From the NCBI RefSeq assembly GCF_947623445.1, contig NC_135244.1, positions 18,600,860 to 18,664,859 on the forward strand: a DNA stretch of 64,000 nucleotides, given 5' to 3'. How positions within the stretch are numbered: position 1 is the stretch's first letter; each line of letters begins with the position of its first letter. Positions 23,773 through 38,000 of the stretch are shown here, in pieces. The notes beneath the pieces were generated by a model, which saw only the letters and a program-made list of their open reading frames with translations, made no database searches and was not told the DNA's origin. This DNA is from Clavelina lepadiformis (Eukaryota > Chordata > Ascidiacea > Aplousobranchia > Clavelinidae). The translations under genes were made by a program, and so were the position numbers.

Positions 23773-26700
23773 TCAAACGTTGCATTGTTTTGCAATTGGT
23801 AAGATTTCCACTTTTACCGATTTATCAGGTTTTGTCATCGGCACTTCTATGAAATTGCAACCACCTTTCAATTTCAGATCAGCGGTTCTGATAAGCTCAA
23901 ATACGAGAACGCGAAGAAAGAGCAAGCCATAATTTTTTCCAGCGCACATTCGGGATCCTTTTCCAAACGGAATGAAGCTAAATGCGCCGGCGGATTTACT
24001 ACAAACATGCGATGCTTCACGTATTTTTGACGACGACGAACCCTTTCCGTTTTCAGCTTGTTGGTTTACGTTGTTTGTATTTTCGCATTTTTTGCAATTA
24101 AAATAGACATCTGGGTCGAACTCACATTTGGGACCGTTTTGCAGGACATGACCAGCCGTGTCTTCGTGCGTTAGACGTATGCTGTACATCACCTGCCAGC
24201 CGCGTGGCACCTGGTAGCCCTAGAAATTGAAAACATTTTCTTATTTTTATTGATAATGGCCTTTTATTTGATATGAATTGCATGAAAAATACTGAAAGTT
24301 CTGCGAACTTTTTGGTCAAGATAAACGACCAAATAATTATGTAGCAGCGCAAAAATCGTTATAAATTTTATCAAAATATGCTAGATCCCGTCGAAAAGAT
24401 GAGCTAAAACTTAACGAACTTCAAAAAAAGTCTATACCCCCAGTTCAAAGGTCTTAGTAGCGACCCGAACTGCCCCCGGGATAGTTGGAGTCACTCTTAA
24501 AGTTTCCTTGACAACGCAGTCGGCAAATTTTAAGGACTCAATCTCTTCATAAGTAACTTCATTCATTGGAGTTTCCCATAAACCATGTTGTTTGATTTCT
24601 GTCCTTAGACGAGCTACTACCTGTAAAAACGAAATAGCATTGATTCTGTCTGCTGTGCATTATTACAAGCTGTATTATTAACAAATAATTGTAATATAAT
24701 AATGTAACTGTAATAATAATACAAGCTGTATTATTAAAAATATTTGCAAATATTAACATGGAAAATGCCAGCAAATCAAAGCATTCCACTCATATGTCCT
24801 ACCAATATTGTTTTATTTTGTTTATTAAGTTAAATATAAATGAAATAGGTATAGTGAATATTCAAGTGATGCATACCTCTGGGCGCTGGCTAAGATGAAC
24901 CATCATAGACGAACATGCACATTGCAAACTTTGTGTCCCGGCAAAAATAAATTCAAGTGCAAGATTTTGAAGATTTCTAAGTTTTAATTTCTCTTCTCCT
25001 TCCAATCTAGCCAACTTGAGGACGTTCAGTAATACACTCGGAGATTCCTGACTAGATTCGTCAAAAAGTTCTTCGTCAGTTGCTTCAAATTTCGACCGAA
25101 GCTCGGATTCGAGTTTGTCAAAGACAAATTTTCTAGCCCGTAGCCCCTGAATCAAAACGATAAAACGTAGCCTAATTGTCTCAAAAGAAAAGCTTGAATC
25201 TGGAAATGCTGATCAATACTTGTACGACCTTTTGATTTTCTTTTTCAGTACTCACCTTTCGAAAAGTAAAGCCAGGAAGATCAAGGGGCAAGCTCAAAAT
25301 GCTATTGATGATGTCGTCAGCTGCCCGGATGTAGAGCTGTATGTCGGGGTCATTCGGGTCAATTCCCAGTAGTACAGTCATCATCACCTTGGAGACCATC
25401 TGCTTGCAAGACTCCAAAACAGGAATTTCTTTTTGATCACGCCACTCCTGGTAAAAAGATCAGATCCGTCAAAAGTTTGAGGACAGATTTCCGATTTAGT
25501 TGCTATGCACGTAAATGCTCTCTAACTACGGTTACTTTCTCATACACTTCGTTAGGAAAATGACGTATCTGTTTTGAAGTAACGAAATGTATGTTATTTA
25601 CATATAGGTCTAAGCTACATTGCTAGTTCATGTTTTATACGAACGTACAGTTATACCTTCATTTTTAGATCAAAAGCGTTTTTTTTAGACCAGAAATAAA
25701 CGCAAGTTTGAGACTCCCATAAAGTGTATAACTTATACTTATTTATGTTTCCTCATGTTTGTGTTAACATCGATCCGAACATATCGAAGGGATTTTTCGG
25801 CGATAAAACACGAAATTTAGCGTAAACTATGTCACGGAAATTTAGGGTAAAACATGTCAAGAAGGATTTTACATGAACAAAATACTGCATAATCCTTCCT
25901 CGACAAGTGAATGTAATTTACGCTCGTGCGTGTTAAGTTTTCGTTGATCACATTTAAATTAAAATAACGACAAAGGGTTTCATTTCAACTTAATAGGGTT
26001 TGTTTATACATATCAAGAGGATTAATCAACTATACTCCGACCCTGAGCACATGATTATCATATTTCTATCTTATACAGCTCATCTCATATGTTTTAGATG
26101 TAATCACAATTAACTGGAAAAGGATTTCTATGTTTATAGGAACGACGTCAAATCGGATGGGATTAATTCAACTTTTTAAACAGTCTTCTGTTTTGCCCTA
26201 ATCTATACACGTTCGTCTCATCACGTAGGCCTATATAGGCTAGCCGACAGCATATAACAACCTTTTCCTTCTACAATACAATTTTGCAGGTGAAAAATTA
26301 ATAAAAGTTTTTAATTCTCTTCACTTATAATCTATAAGACGATAATTCAGTAAAGAAAACGTCGTCTGCTAAATAAAAATATAAGATGAAGAAAAAGTTC
26401 AGCCAACTACACATCTAATACCTATCTATAGCACAGACAAAGTAAAGTTCAAGCACTGAGTTTTAAACCTGGGTCTAACCAACCTTAAGGTGTTCCTTTA
26501 TCCCGGTCTGAACGATCGGGGCGTATGTGCCCATGTATTTAGGAGAGAAAGACTTCAACGAAAGACGCTTGATGCGGTGATGAGTCTCCTTGTCTCCATT
26601 GACAATCCCGTCTTCACCTAAAATCCTTCGAGTTGTGCTGGGCCATCGACATCGTACAACTGAACCTGAAAAACAATGGTGGTCTATAATGTTTCTAACT

Positions 26701-29700
26701 TTGTTAAATTTTCATTGGTGAAATTGCCACAGAACAAAATTGTGTAACAAATATTAACAATTTCCTTGATTGCTAACAATCGTTTTGTATTTACCGCGAT
26801 AAGATTGAAAAGTACAGCAAGCAAATGGAAAACACAAGAAAAGTTATCTTTCTGTCTAAACACACACAATAGGCTTTTATAACTATTTTCTTGAATCACA
26901 AATACAAATAAACCGATAAAGGCACTTAAGCCAAAATTAAACTGATTAGAATTGATGGATTGGTTCGTGCCCACTCTCGAAAAAATGTGCGGAGGCGACA
27001 GTTGTATTGAAAGGATCGCTCGAATATAAAGCTACAGCTCTTCAATAAAACATTCTTTGTTATAATGCCGTAAAATATAATACCCGCTAAATTTTTATTC
27101 ATGTTCAAAACCGAAACTGAAATAAAGTCCAAGTTATAAATATCAGAGCGTCTATCTTTTCTGAAAACAACTGATCTGTGAGTGCTTTATTCCAATATAT
27201 TTCAAAAAAGTTTTACTTTTCATACCTTCACCCAGCAACAAACGTTTGACGTGTTCGTCTCCAATAGCAACGACGGTAGGACTCCCAAACATGTGCGTCC
27301 TATAAATATTTCCATATTTCTTTCGTCTCTGTCTTTGGTAATTTGCTCCCTAAAACCAAAAATTATACATTTCGTATAAACATTTACAATACGGCAAAAC
27401 GTATTTATTAGTTTAATAAACCGATGATGGCATTCGCTAACATGGCAAGCTAACGTTACAAAAATTTGACACGAAAATGTCGGTTTTAATGACGTCGGTT
27501 GTACAAATGACTTCTGTAATCGTTCGAACATTCTATCAAACCTCTAACTTTATGTTTGTCAGTTGTTTCCAACAATCCAGCTCGACCGCAGGATTTTAGA
27601 CCAGCACGCACAACTTTTACATATAACTGAAAACCCAAACATAATTTTTGGATGAAAGATCTTTTCTTCAAGTGGTTTTGTTTGAGGCGTTGCAACTTGC
27701 AAGCTTAAATTGCGTCACCGTCAGCGAAATGAAACCGATTTTGTGATTTTATCCAGATTAAACCAATTTGTGGCCAGCACGGCGGTAAAAGCCAGAAGGC
27801 GTGTATCCGCAAATATTGACAAGTGGAATTAAAATTGAACCCACGGCAAAAAAGTTTAATTAATTAAACACAAAGTGACAGCTTTTTAGCTTTATAGGCT
27901 GTGGAATGTATTAAAAAAAGATTAGCTAAGAAACCTTTAAGCCGTGAGTAATTGAAAAACTAATAATTCCTCAAGTAAGATTTTCACTCTAAAAAGCCAC
28001 AAAACATCAGTTGGATGCAGTGATTAATTAGGTTTGGCCATGTCTACCTGCTACAATAGAAAACATATTAACAAAACGTTTGGTGGCAAAGCCGATTTAT
28101 AAACGCATTTCCTTAAACAGACATATCAAGCGTTAACGTTTTTATTTCGAGCAATGGAGGATGTACAAAAAAATCAAGAATATTTTTCAGATGATGACGC
28201 CTTGCCAATTTTGTCATCGTAAAAAGTTACTGTTCACTAAACTATATACCGTGTTTATTCCTATGCGATGCGTATCACAAAGTTTCTTAGGTACATTTAA
28301 AATGTGTTGCATGAATGTGTTCAAAACACCAAGGCGGTAAAAGCTGTCACAACGCGTTTAAAGTTTGTTTAGAAGTTGTGGGAAAAAGATAAGCATCTAC
28401 AGGTGTGTCAAATGGCACGGGTGGACGTGCGTAAAAACGTTGAAAGACAGACCCGTCGCCCACACGCTAAAGCCAAGGTAACCTGCATTATCTTTATATA
28501 TTACCAATTTATACCTCACAAAAGTCAATAACGTCTACAGACACCATGAAAAATATTTGACAACAAAACTACGTGCGTCATCAACACGATCAATAAAAAA
28601 TTCAATACATCATTGTCTGTTTAGTAAAAACCAATTTGCACCATAAACACAGTTTCATCAGTGCGAAAGAATAACATGTACCTACGGTTAGTTCCTTTGT
28701 GCCAAGACATTTTACATGCCAGCACGTCGGAGTCGTTCACGGCATTAATCACAAGTTACATCAAGCTGAGTATATAACGTTTACAATTCTTGGAAAGTTA
28801 AAGAATCTGTCTTCTTAAGTTAACTCCCACGTAGATTGGACTACCGTGAGACGTAGATTATCTAATGCAAATATTGACAGGGTCCGGTTGGCTGGGATCG
28901 ATTAAATCGGGAATTAGGGTTGTTTAGTTTTGCCCTTATGCCAATATAGACTGGTTGTTTCAAAGGGATTCAACTACTGTTAGTTTTAATGGGGAAGTCA
29001 TCAATCACCTTATCCAAGCCACTCAAACTGGAGCACTATTGAGTCGAAGCGAAAGAAATATTTTGCTAGTGCTCCAAATCAAAGTAAAAATGTTGAAAAA
29101 ACGATGCCTGCTACAGCGAACCGTCGAATAGCCTTAGCTTATCCATCATCTTGTCACTGAAACAAGTCCACACCATCTCAAAAACTGCCCTAGGGGATAA
29201 CCCGATATGTTTGTCTTGATTTTCTCCAAGCGATTACCCAAGCTTTGAAATACGAGCTCCAAATCAGCTAGGATGGGTAAAAGGAATGGTTTTGTTTCAA
29301 GCAAGGCGAAAGTTGGTTCGTGAAAAAGCAAGGCTTTGCGATAAGCAGAAGTAAATATTTCACTGTTTTATAAAAATTTTATGCGTATCGTTACGATTTA
29401 AAAATGCCAACATATTGCCACTTGTGAGTTGTACTTTCCTAAAATCAACTTTAATTTACCTTTAGGCGAGAGAATCCAGTTTCTTATTCACGTACCAAGC
29501 AATGTGAAATGTTTAAGAAGTAAACAAAATTTACAAATATCAAGCCCAATTTTCTATTACTGATTTGTTTAGAAAATCTTTAGAGATTTAATATAAACTA
29601 CACGATTGGGTTGTCAACATATAGCTATACATAATTCGTTCGTTTTAAAAATAAATTTTAACTGATAAAGACTTTGAGATCATCCGATATGGTATGATAC

Positions 29701-30400
29701 GCTGAAGTTTAGAAAATTGAAAGTTTTCCCAATTTTTTTACCGAGCACTCATTAATAGAACCCGTTAGCAAAAATAGGCAAGTAAGCTGCAAAATTCGGC
29801 GAAGACATAGAAACCTTATTGACAAACAAGAAAAAGAAAAGTAACGTCACAACAGTCATAGCCTTAAAAAAAGCTTCATAGTAACATCTATTTCTACTTT
29901 TCCACAGAGATACTCACGAAAATGAAAAGATGAAACATCTCTCCCACGAGGGGAAGTCCCATTTTCCCTCCGGGTAGCGGGAGAAGACAGGTACGATCAC
30001 GGAGACCAACACAATAAATTTCCCATAAGCAACATACAAGGTAGAGCAAGGCACAGGGCACGGCAAGATATCTTATGATAAAAACGGAGACGAACAGACC
30101 GAGAGACTGCCAATACAAAAAGTCCAGTGGAGGAAAACTTCCTGCCCTTAAATCCTCGCCTGCAACTAAAGTCTCTTGTGGAGCTAGAGTGACATGTAAA
30201 GAGTCCTCTACATCCAGAAGCATGCCGTTGGAAAACATTTCCTTCTCTTGCCGGGATTGATTGAATGCACCGTTCTGCAACAGCTGGAAGAAGAATTGCT
30301 TCCCATACATCTCAAACAGCATTGGAATATTACCCTTCAATTCATCCTGTCCAGGGTGGGTAGTTGTCGAGTTATTGAAATCGGAAAAAATCGAATCCAT
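23773..30400 (-). CDS. CYP26-like cytochrome P450, gene 2 (divergent)
   Basis: Seven coding exons in transcript order: 30400-29918, 27349-27226, 26665-26484, 25447-25256, 25146-24877, 24620-24438, 24219-23773. All introns are GT-AG and phases close, giving about 626 aa. Seen: an anchor at about 98-127, a hinge LPLPGGKMGLP (140-150), a C-helix WPST after LLLGEG, ExxR (ETLR) at 456-459, and a heme loop FIPFGKGSRMCAG with Cys570. Unusual: the I-helix is AGTQSL (396-401), lacking the acid-Thr pair. The PERF region is FDPDVYF (512-518), with Val where CYP26 has Arg. A hydrophilic Cys/Ser-rich insert of about 35 residues separates it from the heme loop. About 97 residues precede the anchor, with sequons at N9/N10 and N47. 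It is convergent with gene 1. The frame is fully open, so it is probably expressed, but whether it is an active hydroxylase is doubtful. Confidence 0.85.
24664..24737. repeat. 18-bp direct repeat in an intron of P450 gene 2
   Basis: TACAAGCTGTATTATTAA occurs at 24664-24681 and again at 24720-24737, flanking AT-rich sequence made of TAATAAT-type runs. It lies in the intron between the exons 25146-24877 and 24620-24438. It looks like a small local duplication. Confidence 0.6.
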
Positions 30401-31003
30401 CTTAAAGGTTCTGTTAAAAGCTAGTCAACTTAAGCGGGGAAAAGTGCTGAAGCACACTTTTAATACGCCCTTTTCGGTCTCGGAAAAAAGTTTTTTGTAT
30501 TTTACTCTTCAACTGCCTTTTTCATCACGACGATTAGTCACAGAAAATTGGGCTTTACGTCGCGTTTCTTGTATCCTTAAACAGCTTGCTTGACACAATG
30601 TCAAACTCATAATTTTCAAGGTACGCACCCTCTTTTGAGTTCTTTGTTCAAGTTGACATAATATGTTCACCTTGTTAGATAAAACGAGTTACGTTATCAG
30701 CTATCCCCTGTTACCAAAATAGATGCATACCAATTTAAAAACGATTAGTCATGACGCTGTTTGAAGCAAACAGCTTCGAACAGAGTTGTGAAAAGTGTCT
30801 CAAGAACAAACAAGTTTACCAAAGTCACAAAATTAAATAAGATTATGAAATAAATTCGTTATTAAAATAAATATATGGCTTAACGCTGTAAATTTTCAAC
30901 TTTTGTCGATAAACATCTACTGTTCAATAAAAACTAAGGATCTGCCAAATTAAAATGAGTTTGATACGTGAAAGTACGATTAGTAAATAATATTTGATTG
31001 GTA

Positions 31004-31021
31004 TTACTACTCGAGTAGTAA
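31004..31021. repeat. 18-bp perfect palindrome
   Basis: TTACTACTCGAGTAGTAA is its own reverse complement. It lies about 600 bases upstream of the ATG of P450 gene 2, so it could be a dimeric factor site. Function is unknown. Confidence 0.5.
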
Positions 31022-33338
31022 ATTAATATTGGTGGGGATCGAAGACGATCGAGGGGATCGACTTGAGTTTACCAACTTTGCACATATCGCTAAATCCAAA
31101 TGTCTGGCGAGTAAAGAAACCAGTTTATCATCTAACTAGTTGATGAATGAAAGAATTGAACTTGTTTTGGGCTTACACAAAATTATTAAAAACTCTATCA
31201 ACAATTTCACGGCCCTTACGGTCAATGACGTCTTGGTGTTGATTTTGTGCATGAACCAAAATGACAATTCGGCCCTAAATCTGCTCAAAACACCATTCTA
31301 TACAATTTACTCACGCTACGTCTTGTTATCACAAATCTAGCACTCGGATATAAGTCTTATCTTTGAAGTAGGTGGACGCTGACGTTTTTGGGGCTTTCTC
31401 TACTAAACTTCCTTTTCTTGTATCTCTTTGACCTTAGTCAAATTTGCCAGGTCTTACCGATGACGCATAATTAACTGGCGACAGCTGAGACTGTCTCCGG
31501 TGTTCGGTGACCAGCCCTTTCCACCGCTTGAAATCTATTCAAACTTTATGCACTTTTGCAAATGAAAAATGTTAATTTCTGAGCGACGGTTTAAATGTCT
31601 ACATGTCAGACATGCCTTTTTTGTTTCAGGCAGACAAACAACACTGTGCCCAATAAGTAGCCTACGCTACGTGTAACCTAATCTGTATGAAACAAATAGC
31701 TTTCGCAATTCGGAAATCCATGGCCGCAATACAATTAGCGGCGGGGTTTAATCCAACATGGATCACGTGTAGAGCAGAGTCTTTTGTTTGTTACCGTACT
31801 AAAGTTAGAAGAAATTTCACCTCTAGCAGAAATAAACTTCCACAGCAGATCCAATATAGGGCGATGATCACGTTTTTTGCTCGACGAGGAGGTGATACTA
31901 AGTAAACAGACACGTGAGAAAACCTTAGGAATGGGAATGATGGATTGCATATTCCTGAAACGTGTTGTTTCGCTCGCCGGTAAGTCAAGTGACGATTTTC
32001 TAAAAGAATATATACTCGCCCATTCTGAAAAGTCTCCGCACAAGTTAAACTTCTTTTCGCACCTTGACTAGTATTGATATTACCTATTGGAACGATATGA
32101 GAGTTGCTTTATGGTACATATGTGTTCCAACATTTTACTGGTATGTTATGCGTAGCCGATTAAAAAAGCTTTCAAAATAAATATTAGTGCAGGTGTTTAA
32201 ACCCAATAAAAATACCGGCGCATTGCAACTGGCGACCAAAAAGGCGGAAAGTTTCTACCCTTAGCCGAAAAGTTACATAACATGCTGGTCACGTGGTCGT
32301 TTCATTTTCAAACGGTCGAGTGGAGAAGAATTTTTGTGGTTATGTAACTGAAAAACAGAATGTTCTTGTTACTAGGAAGCTTATAGGCATTTCGCAAAAA
32401 TTTTTTTTTTGTGGTTCACCTATGCAGAAAAAGTCGCTTATGAAAGCAAGTAAGTGGAAATGTACAGTTACATAACTGCAAAACGTGAGAAGCTCAAGTT
32501 AACAAATTGGAAGAAGGGCCAATAACGAAAATAGATGTATCGCAAATATAAAGAAAAATACTTTCTTTGTAGGCTACATGATATTTCAAGGGCAATTTGT
32601 TTTGATAGCCCTGAACAAAAACATATATAATGATGACAAAATATTTATTTATCTTTCGACTGAGGAAAGTCCTTGCACGACTTTATACTTATAGCCTTGC
32701 GATGCTTCCTTAGTCCTTGAGCTACTGTGATCGAGCTTTATGCTTAGCGTTTTGTGGTGGATGCATTTCTTGTTTTTAATTTTAAGAAAGTTTGCCACAG
32801 TTCACCAAAACAATTGGAAAAGGATGATGTCACAAAGATCAGCTGACAACGTGCTTTACAACAAAAGGCCAGTCGGACTTTGTGACTCTGACATGGGTGG
32901 TGTTAAAATAAGATTAATTATGTACAGCGGCATATTTACACCTTCCATTTACTTAAAACAACAAAATTGCTTTCAATATTCATTTATTTCATTGATCTTT
33001 TCGATGAGGATATAGTTGTATTAAAAGTGCCGATAATTTTTATTATGAGATAAAATAATATGCGGTATACTGAAATATACGAAATGCAAACCAATTTTAC
33101 AAAAACTTGGTAAAGTTTTTGCGATTTTGATAAAGCTCGGCCCAGACTGCGCGGTGCTTCCCGAGGCGAAAATTCGAAGGGGGGCGACATTTGTTACTGG
33201 TTAGGCGCCATGCTCTGGTTACCAGGAATTAGCAACCGACCGGCAAAAGCTTTTAGTAATGCTGTACAGTAGCATATAACGTTTTATTACGTATGGACCA
33301 TAGAAAAATATTCTACAATATGCAACAAGCAACTATAG

Positions 33339-33640
33339 CAGGGGTTCCCAACCGGTGGCACGCGAGCAGCTCTCCGTTGCGTGCGATATACAGTATAGTA
33401 GTATTACAATTTAATTTTGAGTTGCTAAAATATGCGAACAACACTTTTATTTCTTTCCGTACTAAATTCTCTGCACTCAGTAAGCTACTTTTGTCGATCT
33501 TGCTCCCGGCTGTCATTGTTATTAATACAATGCTGCTGTGCGAATATTGGATCAAATTAGTTGTTTTGAAAATAGTGGTACGTGTTGACAATCCGTGGTG
33601 GCTAAGTGGTACGAGAACATAAAAAGGTTGGGAACCCCTG
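33339..33640. mobile_element. Non-autonomous hAT-type MITE, 302 bp
   Basis: The element begins CAGGGGTTCCCAACC and ends with the exact reverse complement GGTTGGGAACCCCTG, a perfect 15-bp terminal inverted repeat. It is flanked on both sides by the identical 8-bp AACTATAG (33331-33338 and 33641-33648). An 8-bp target duplication with CAGGGGT-type ends is the signature of hAT transposons of the Charlie type. It is too short for a transposase and must have been moved in trans. The perfect duplication and termini argue for a fairly recent insertion. Confidence 0.92.
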
Positions 33641-35073
33641 AACTATAGGATAGGTAAAAATTTAGGAATACAAAAAAGTTTGTCAAAAAATAAATGTGTG
33701 GGCTACATTGCTTCTAATTAAGCTTACCAAACGTCTTCAAGTAAATTAAATTGTCCCAACTTGCCAAGATTTTTTATGGGATCTAGGTCATTTATTTAAT
33801 TTGACCTGGTCACTAATTTTGTCCTGGGATTGTATACTTTTTATACATAGCTGAGGCAGGAAGTGTCCAAATCACAAATGCGTCAAGTTTATATCGTCTT
33901 ATTAAACTACTGATTAAGATTAAACAACAGATTATTATTATTCAAGTCACATCATTGCCTTATCGCTAAACTATTATCCGTATCATACCTTTACATAGCG
34001 ATAGTGACGTCATAATGCATGAATTTATCTGGTTCACAGAAAATCGTTCCAAAAACGCCTTCCGGCAATGGTTCCAAAAACACATAATAGAGTCTCTCAT
34101 GTTTAGTCACAGCATTTGCTGAGTTCAGCCAATTTCCACACGAATACACTTTGTTACTTACAGGTTAGCGAACAACACCGAACGTTATATTAAGTTAGAT
34201 AGGGGAAAAACGTAAAAACTCGTAAGCTTTACTCACGTCAACGGAAGCGCTAACCTAATATGCAATATGATTTTGAACCCTACTTCTGATAGTAGATCTA
34301 ATTGTAATGAATTAGGCTACACCACAGGTAACCCTCTTTAAGCAAACTATTTTATTAGGTGCCGAAAAATACTATAGCCTCTATGAACGCAAAAATGGAG
34401 TTGGACTTAGAAGATTGTACTGCGATAGCGGCCCTGGTGTAAAGAAATATACTACTTTGTTCCATTCATATGTCTTCACGCATAATCGTATTATATGCAC
34501 AGCCACCTTTACACTTTGGTACGTCCATGCTAGGCGTCAGCAAACTATTTTCGCCAAGAGTCAAGTAAGGATGAAAGCTGACGATCTGAGAGACTTGAGA
34601 TTTTATTTGGTGTCAAATGCATTGAAAAAGACATGGTAAAATACTAGACCACTAAACACGATGGTTGGTTCGTTTCCACCAACGTTCAATGCATTCCGAT
34701 CCAACGTTAATTCCGCCACCACGACCCCTGGCGGGAAATACATCCAATAGGAATTAAACACTTACTGAGGCAACGCTGATGTAAGACGTAGCAAATATTA
34801 ACCGAAAAAGATACCTAAACCAAATTCGGAAATTGCCTAAAAGTTTTAATAACGATAAAAACACTTTCCTAGCAATAATATGAAAGAGTCATTTTGTGAT
34901 TATGTAATAATTAAGAAGAATAAAACATTAATAGGGTCTGAAAAAGCTGAGTAAGGTAAAAGGCATTTGTGTAAAAGAGCGGTGTGGTAAAAGGGGCCTA
35001 CCACAGTCAGACATACTCAGCAGTTTGAACAGAACATGAAAGAAATCGAAATCGGACGCAGGCCACGTGCAGT

Positions 35074-38000
35074 CTATAAACCCTTGTTGAAATAAACCGT
35101 GTCCACGTTTAGTCCATTCTCTTCTATTTTCTTTTGCAATTCTGGTTCGAGTTTTGACACCGCGATTGAGCTGTGAAATACAAAGTCGATTTTTACTCAA
35201 ACGCCTGGCTGTGGGATTAACTATGATTAATATCAGAAGTGGGAGTGTTTCCTTACCTCATTTGAGGAAAGAGAGCACAGCAAAGAGGAGTTGCGAAAGC
35301 CAGACTAGAACAGAAATTTTTAATTAAATTTTACACGATGGACTAAAAGTCATCGCACATCCTTAACAAGATTAACACTTTGAAGTGCTGACTGCTGTTC
35401 ACTGAGGTAAAAATGATAAATGGAAAAGACAACCGTATCAGGGCACCAAGTGACAAAATGTAGATGTCAAAACGTTTCTTACCAAAATCCGACAATTCCA
35501 ACCTGAATAGGGGCATTCATCCACGGATATCTCTGTAATTAAACGTACTAGTGTATGGCACAGAAGTTTCAGTAGTGTTTGTACGAACAAAATTGGGAAA
35601 AATAAACTGATGATTGATTAGAGTAAAGGATATCTATATAAAGACATATTTACAAGGTTGGTCTAAAGTAAAATGAAAGCTTGCAACCTGTTATAACGGT
35701 ATACATGAGTCATTTGTTACACAATGCCTCAGATAGGACTTCCTTTACATTACAACAATATGAAAATACAATGTTTCTGTATTAGCAAATTTTACAAGGC
35801 ACAAAATGTAGACCTCAGTATCTGGTGTTCCAGTGGAGAGCGAACATTATCCAGTTTATGACAGGCAAAGACTTATCTCAATCTGAAGATAATTATTTTC
35901 ATACAATGAAGAGTACATGATAATGCATGCAACAGTGCGTGCTTTACACTTACCTTTAAAAAGTTACCCTTGGCTAAACGATTCATCACCAGAGGTGGAA
36001 TTGCTAAAATTTTAACACAAGTTATGAAAAAATCAGTATGCATGAAGCTGCAAAATTAAGAAAATTTTGCTTATCTAAATGTTCTTTCAATAGGCGTGAA
36101 GATACATATGTATTATACAAAACATTAATTAATATGACATACATAAAAATATGAATACCTATATCTTTCTATACATATAGGATTCTACAATATATATGTA
36201 TTATGTATACTATAAAGTTGAAAATTTAAGCAAAATACTGGATATGCTAAAACTGTTGTCCGTCACATTATTCCACAAGATCACGCCAATTCTTTGCTGT
36301 TTGCTAAATTAAAAATATTCAATAAACACTAATTTTACCCATGCCAGGAAGTGCCATTCCTATTCGAGAAAATGTAACCTGGATGATCGCCTTCTTTGCT
36401 GCATTCTTTGACTCCCCTACCCTCTCCCCGGAGTCAGATAGGACAGGAATTCCACTCGTTAATTCCCTGGTTACAACCAAAATGAACATGTGTAATGGTA
36501 CTGGATGTGTAACACTGTACAACGAATGCTATATTTTGGGTAATTCATCTTTAATGCAACTCCGAAGTTGCCATTGTGGAATATCAGTCAAACCTGCTTC
36601 TCATAAGTGGTATGTTGATACAGTTGGCAGCAGCTACTGCGGCAAATGGGACATATCTGCCCACTAAGGAAGGAAGTTTCTGAAAATAGGCAATTTATCA
36701 CCTTAACATCTGTGCCAAAATAATTTAGGTCACTGCACATCAAAGGTTTACATTTCACTTAAAATAAATGTACATGGAAACTATGTTTATAAATATAACA
36801 GAATATATCATAATGTTAATATTCAAATTCTTACCTTGGTTAAGTTATTTAACGTAAGGGCGGTGCCAACTGCACCTGTTGTAGCACAAACATATGATGT
36901 TAATAGGCGCCTGAAATGTACAGGAGTATAAGTAGTGAGGTAATAATTTTAATACCAAATTTACTTGGTAAACATGTTAATTTCTTAACTCCTTCCTTAC
37001 TGGGTTGAAATAGGAGCATCTCCACTTCTGTTTGTGTAATTAACAATGGCATTAAATGACTGGTTGATCCACTGCCAAAATATGACGGCAGGAGCAGTCC
37101 TACAAAAAACACAATTTATAGATAAAAGGTGTTAAACTAACTAATAAAATAACTAAAAATACTAAAAAATAACTAATCAAAAGTTACAGCGAAAATTTAG
37201 ACAAACCAATTTCAGGATCAATGACTTTTGTTATTATTGTAAATTAACAATGTAGACCTAAGTCACTACTCACTATATACAACTTATATATAATCAATCA
37301 ATCATTTGCTTACATGAATCACTCATACTTCATCCCTTTCTTACCTGTAAAATGTCAACATGCACCCTGTAATGGTCATATTCATTGGAACTTGAGCAGA
37401 CATACGACCCAAAATAAACATCTTCTCTTTAGTGTCAGGATGATATGCACTTTCGTAGCGATATTTTGCTTGCCATAAATCATCCTCGTTAACACCTTCT
37501 GGAAGTTTCTCTTTGTTTCTTTTAATTACGTATAGGCATCAAGTTAGTGATGATGCAGGATAATTAACATAATGGTTGATGTTATAGGTCTGGCATATAA
37601 AATAAGAAGCACATGAAAATCTTATAAGTACTGCCAATAACATAGAATACCTTGCCCTCATGTACAGAGAACGAGCGTCTTCCAGGTCTTTCTTTGATAG
37701 CAAAACATTGAGTGGGTTTGTTACTGTTAAAGGAATACATAAAGTAGCAGTGACAAGAAAAGGCAATGTTTAATAAAACCTAAAAATTGAACAAATTTCT
37801 TCAAACTATCAAGATTCTACTCATTTCAACACCGGTAATAATTTACAAGTATTTATAATTTCAAGTTTACAAAAAAACGTTTGAACTTTGAACAATGTTA
37901 TAAATCTAGACTATTCTTTTACGAGAGAGTATAGACATCAACTCAATAATTGGATGTATAGTGATCCAAATATTTGCATAACAGGCAATATTTCATTTTT

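Larger units (their letters stand above)
30401..35073. other. Intergenic between P450 gene 2 and sideroflexin
   Basis: It contains the presumed promoter of P450 gene 2 (minus strand, above 30400) and the 3' flank of sideroflexin (below 35074). I found no DR5 element beside gene 2. An 18-bp palindrome (31004) and a hAT-type MITE (33339) are present. An ATTAAA on the minus strand at 34845-34850 could end the sideroflexin transcript. No additional gene is supported. Confidence 0.5.

Noticed and set aside
33293..33622. Open frames on both strands (109 and 92 codons)
   Set aside because: They lie inside the hAT MITE and come from its sequence, not from a gene.
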